Assembly (NCBI GenBank): GCA_026706425.1
Contig: JAPOYW010000245.1
Span: 1 to 8,546, forward strand
Source of the DNA: Gammaproteobacteria bacterium
GTDB taxonomy: Bacteria > Pseudomonadota > Gammaproteobacteria > Pseudomonadales > Azotimanducaceae
DNA length: 8,546 nt
Reading direction: 5' to 3'
The notes under the pieces are model-generated. The model was not told the DNA's origin, made no database searches, and saw only the letters and a list, made by a program, of their open reading frames with translations. Below, piece after piece: positions 6,395-8,546 of the stretch. The translations under genes and the position numbers were made by a program. Within the stretch, counting starts at the first letter, position 1, and every line of letters begins with the position of its first letter.

Positions 6395-7984
6395 CTAACC
6401 AGGAAGCGGGCGCGGCGGGCGATCATTGAACCGCGCTCGCGCCAGGTGCTCGACGAAGGTTCGTAGCCAAGGCACAGCGCGGACTCGCGCATGTCGCTCG
6501 AGGACGGCTGCGGCGAGACCCCGCACGTAGCGGTCGTGGTCGGCCAGGCCCGCAGAAGCCAGGCTCGCCAGATCGTCGTCGTCGAGTGCCATGTTGCACA
6601 GGGCATAGGCGACGCTGACACGAACGGTGGAACGGGACATGCCGCCGTTGCCGGTGTTGTCCGGCTCCACGGCGGGATCCAAGCGCGCAAGCAGGCGCTT
6701 TGCCGAGACGTTTGCGCCGGGTACGCGGGCGATGTTCCCCAACGCGTAGGCCGCATTGGAACGCACCAGGTCGTCGGCGTCGTCTTCCAGGCATCGGAAC
6801 AGCGCCTCGATGGCGACAGGGCTCGTGAGCCGTGCTTCTCCAGCGGCGCTGGCGGCGACGCGCCTTATGCGCGCGTCGGTGCTGTCCAGGGTGCCAAGCA
6901 CACCGGCTTCGACAGCTGATCCCGCAATCCCGGCGGCGTAGACCATTGATCGGCGTAACGCCTCGTCCTCGGCGTTCAGCAGCTTCGCGAGTTCCCCCGC
7001 GACGCCGGCGTCGTCCCGGGCAAGCCAGCCGATTTCGTACGCCAGGCGGATGCGTTCGTCCTCCGCGCCGGCGGATGCGACGCGGGCGACCTGATCCGTG
7101 AACTCGACGGCGGGTCGCCTGTCGGCGTCGCCACGCAGCCAATACCATATCCGCTCGACAACGCCGTTCAGGCACATGTGTCCAGGCGTGTGAGGCGGCG
7201 CTTCGGCTTGGTTGCGCCAGGAAGGTCGGTCGGGATCCCGGCAGCGCAGGTAGTAGAACTTGTACATGAACCGACGCCCATCGAACGTCGGCGCCATCCG
7301 GGTTCCACGATGCATCAGGTCGTAGTGCGCGAGGACCACGCCGCCGCGCGGCACATGAATCCGCTGTCGCACGATGCCGCCGATCCCCAAGGAGGCCACC
7401 ACCCCGTCGATGTAGGCGTCGCGCACCGCGACGTCACCGTTCCGGAGTGCTTCCTGGCGGACCTTCTTGTCCACCGCATCGCCGCGGTGCCACGTGCCGT
7501 CCGCCCGCTCGAAGTTCGTGGTCCAGTACTGGGTACCGGGCAGGACCTCCGTGGGGCCGTTGTCGTCCGTCACGCGCTGCGGGTAGTAGAAGAGCATGGC
7601 CCAGTTGGGCCGGTGGGTGCGGTAGTGCGCCCGGTCGTTCCACGGCAGGTTGCCGTCCTGGTGGAAGCCCTGGTCGTAGGCGCTCGACTCGTGGACGAAA
7701 TGGTGCGGATGCAGGATGTAGTCCTCGCCCAGCACGCTGGCAAGTGCGCCATGAACCGTCGGGTCCAACAGCAATCGATCAAGGTCGGGAATGCGTGCCC
7801 GCAGGTTGTCGCCGATGACCTGCAGGTGGTTGGAATCGCCGCCGATTGCGCGGGCTTCGTCGTGTACCCGGCAGGCGGCGTCGTACATCCCCGCGTGAAA
7901 ATCGTCTCCCAGTCCGTCCGGGTCGAGAACCACGAAACCGTCGCGCAGGAAGCGCGCCATCTCCTTGTCGTCGAGCAGGTGCAT
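6395..7984 (-). CDS. Phytanoyl-CoA dioxygenase family protein fused to a C-terminal HEAT-repeat domain
   Basis: A 529-residue two-domain protein. Residues 1 to about 290 are an Fe(II)/2-oxoglutarate-dependent oxygenase of the PhyH family. They begin 'DDKEMARFLRDGFVVL' and include 'FHQDGNLPW' at 107-115, with metal ligands His108 and Asp110, and 'YPQRVTDDNGPTEVLPGTQYW' at 134-154, the PhyH 'NG..-PGSH-like' block. 'HYDLMHRGTRM' at 220-230 has the distal His225, and Arg229 or Arg237/238 is a candidate 2-oxoglutarate anchor. Residues about 305-510 are a run of about six helical repeats of the HEAT/PBS-lyase type, for example 'LRRSMVYAAGIAG', 'IRRVAASAAGEA', 'VRSNAAYALGNIA', 'VRVSVAYALCNMA' and 'YVRGLAAAVLERHA'. 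HEAT repeats usually bind proteins, so the tail may dock a partner or carrier protein (inference). The PhyH substrate is unknown. ATG 7984 has no Shine-Dalgarno and may be leaderless. It is the first gene of an operon with the RNA methyltransferase. Confidence 0.9.
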   Translation of the reverse strand: MHLLDDKEMARFLRDGFVVLDPDGLGDDFHAGMYDAACRVHDEARAIGGDSNHLQVIGDNLRARIPDLDRLLLDPTVHGALASVLGEDYILHPHHFVHESSAYDQGFHQDGNLPWNDRAHYRTHRPNWAMLFYYPQRVTDDNGPTEVLPGTQYWTTNFERADGTWHRGDAVDKKVRQEALRNGDVAVRDAYIDGVVASLGIGGIVRQRIHVPRGGVVLAHYDLMHRGTRMAPTFDGRRFMYKFYYLRCRDPDRPSWRNQAEAPPHTPGHMCLNGVVERIWYWLRGDADRRPAVEFTDQVARVASAGAEDERIRLAYEIGWLARDDAGVAGELAKLLNAEDEALRRSMVYAAGIAGSAVEAGVLGTLDSTDARIRRVAASAAGEARLTSPVAIEALFRCLEDDADDLVRSNAAYALGNIARVPGANVSAKRLLARLDPAVEPDNTGNGGMSRSTVRVSVAYALCNMALDDDDLASLASAGLADHDRYVRGLAAAVLERHARVRAVPWLRTFVEHLARARFNDRPPRPLPG

Positions 7985-7990
7985 GAGCGG

Positions 7991-7996
7991 ATTATC
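7991..7996 (-). promoter_or_regulatory. Candidate -10 box for the dioxygenase operon, consistent with a leaderless mRNA
   Basis: GATAAT on the minus strand (5 of 6 to TATAAT) ends 6 nt before the ATG at 7984, so transcription would begin at or next to the start codon. A weak -35 (TTGTGC, 8016-8021) lies 19 nt upstream. There is no Shine-Dalgarno before the ATG, which fits leaderless translation. Confidence 0.35.
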
Positions 7997-8041
7997 GCCC
8001 GTGCGTCACCGTGCGGCACAATCGCGTTCACCGAGACAAGA

Positions 8042-8048
8042 GGAGGAG
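8042..8048 (+). promoter_or_regulatory. Strong Shine-Dalgarno site that fixes the VOC protein start
   Basis: GGAGGAG lies 5 nt before the ATG at 8054. The reading frame is open far upstream (antisense to the dioxygenase gene), so this site is what identifies the true start. Confidence 0.8.
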
Positions 8049-8053
8049 CAACC

Positions 8054-8434
8054 ATGAGCGTCATAGGACTCGAGGAGATATTTCTAGACGTCGCGGACTT
8101 GGACAAGGCGGTTGGCTTCTACCACGAGCTAGTCGGGCTCCCGGTCGTGATGCGAAACGACGAGCGGGCCTATCTGCAATGCGACCGCAGCCACGTCGTT
8201 CTGCAGGTAGAGGACCACGGCGGCCGACACCGCGGTGGCGGTCCGATGCACTTCTCGTTCACCGTCACCGAGGACACCTTCGACGAGGTCGCCGACCGGG
8301 CCGCCAAGGCGAACATCTTCACCCGCGGACCGATGGGTAGCCGGGGCAAGGGCCGGGCGTTGTTCATGCTCGACCCCGACGGCAACGAAACCGAGGTGAA
8401 CACCCGGTATCTGTACGGTGTGCCGAAACGTTGA
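8054..8434 (+). CDS. VOC-superfamily (glyoxalase/bleomycin-resistance/dioxygenase-like) protein
   Basis: A 126-residue single-domain VOC protein of typical length. Seen: first beta-alpha-beta module 'LEEIFLDVADLDKAVGFYHE' at 6-25 continuing 'LVGLPVV' to 32, 'SHVVLQVEDHGG' at 46-57, second module 'MHFSFTV' at 65-71, 'FDEVADRAAKANI' at 76-88, and the family ending 'RALFMLDPDGNETEVN' at 101-116. By alignment with the family pattern the metal site would use Glu8 in place of the usual first His, His66 and Glu114. Such proteins act as lyases, ring-cleaving dioxygenases or antibiotic-binding proteins, and the type cannot be told here. The start is fixed by GGAGGAG 5 nt upstream. It is divergent from the dioxygenase operon with 69 nt between start codons, so the two may share control (inference). 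It is cytosolic, with no signal peptide. Confidence 0.88.
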   Translation: MSVIGLEEIFLDVADLDKAVGFYHELVGLPVVMRNDERAYLQCDRSHVVLQVEDHGGRHRGGGPMHFSFTVTEDTFDEVADRAAKANIFTRGPMGSRGKGRALFMLDPDGNETEVNTRYLYGVPKR

Positions 8435-8546
8435 TGAGCGCCGGCCGGTTCCCTGATCCCCTGATAAGGATTGGGCGGCAACGCCGGAGAGGCGCGGCGG
8501 GCAAGGCTTGTGTGGGAGAATGGGTGGGTCACTGGACGCACCTGCG

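Noticed and set aside
5734..6756. Minus-strand open frame of 340 codons across the methyltransferase-dioxygenase junction
   Set aside because: Ser/Arg/Trp/Cys-rich shadow; both real genes with intact motifs occupy another frame.
7178..8434. Plus-strand open frame of 418 codons covering the dioxygenase antisense and running into the VOC gene
   Set aside because: The first 292 codons are the mirror of the dioxygenase gene and read as Val/Arg/His-rich shadow; the true VOC start is set by GGAGGAG before 8054.
8434..8546. ATG overlapping the VOC stop (TGATGA) with an open frame to the window edge
   Set aside because: Only 37 codons are visible, Arg/Gly-rich with no family resemblance; position suits a coupled gene, but the sequence looks intergenic. 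No other gene or strong hairpin seen in 8435-8546.
1..8546. CRISPR array, tRNA/rRNA, transposase or phage genes, integration sites
   Set aside because: Read on both strands; no regularly spaced repeats, cloverleaf with TTCRA arm, IS terminal repeats or transposase motifs were seen.

Overview
The window is GC-rich (roughly 60-65% by eye) and densely coded on both strands. Start sites often carry clear GGAGG-type Shine-Dalgarno sites, and intergenic gaps are short. It reads as an ordinary chromosomal stretch of a bacterium with oxidative, detoxification and housekeeping genes. The GST of the 'NYSSWS' type and the VapC-like PIN protein point towards a proteobacterium. The luciferase-like monooxygenase, ThuA-like protein and phytanoyl-CoA dioxygenase are common in uncultured marine or host-associated lineages. 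Taxonomy is inference only and low in confidence.

Layout. At the left edge (1-314, +) lies the C-terminal part of a PIN-domain (VapC-type) toxin, frameshifted at a C run. It converges on a minus-strand pair: a luciferase-like flavin/F420 oxidoreductase (1823 to 759) followed 9 nt later by a HIT-family hydrolase (749 to 321). A ThuA-like protein (1928-2737, +) is divergent from that pair and ends in a hairpin whose loop is its own stop codon. The stretch 2738-3376 holds no intact gene. It contains what looks like a decayed minus-strand gene (about 2865-3370), immediately downstream of an intact PGAM5-like histidine phosphatase (3985 to 3377). Next are a small secreted protein of DUF1579/lipocalin-like appearance (4698 to 4186, -) and a divergent glutathione S-transferase (4795-5484, +). 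The GST converges, over a 112-nt spacer with two hairpins, on a two-gene minus-strand operon. That operon is a phytanoyl-CoA dioxygenase fused to a C-terminal HEAT-repeat domain (7984 to 6395), then a SpoU/TrmH RNA methyltransferase (6388 to 5597). At the right edge a VOC/glyoxalase-like protein (8054-8434, +) is divergent from the dioxygenase.

The genes do not form one obvious pathway. Several (luciferase-like oxidoreductase, GST, PhyH-type dioxygenase, VOC protein) suit small-molecule oxidation or detoxification, but that link is inferred from families alone. I did not find a clear defence system, mobile element, CRISPR array, tRNA or rRNA. The points most worth a second look are the dioxygenase-HEAT fusion and its single-amber junction with the methyltransferase, the bacterial PGAM5-like phosphatase, and the gene remnant beside it.
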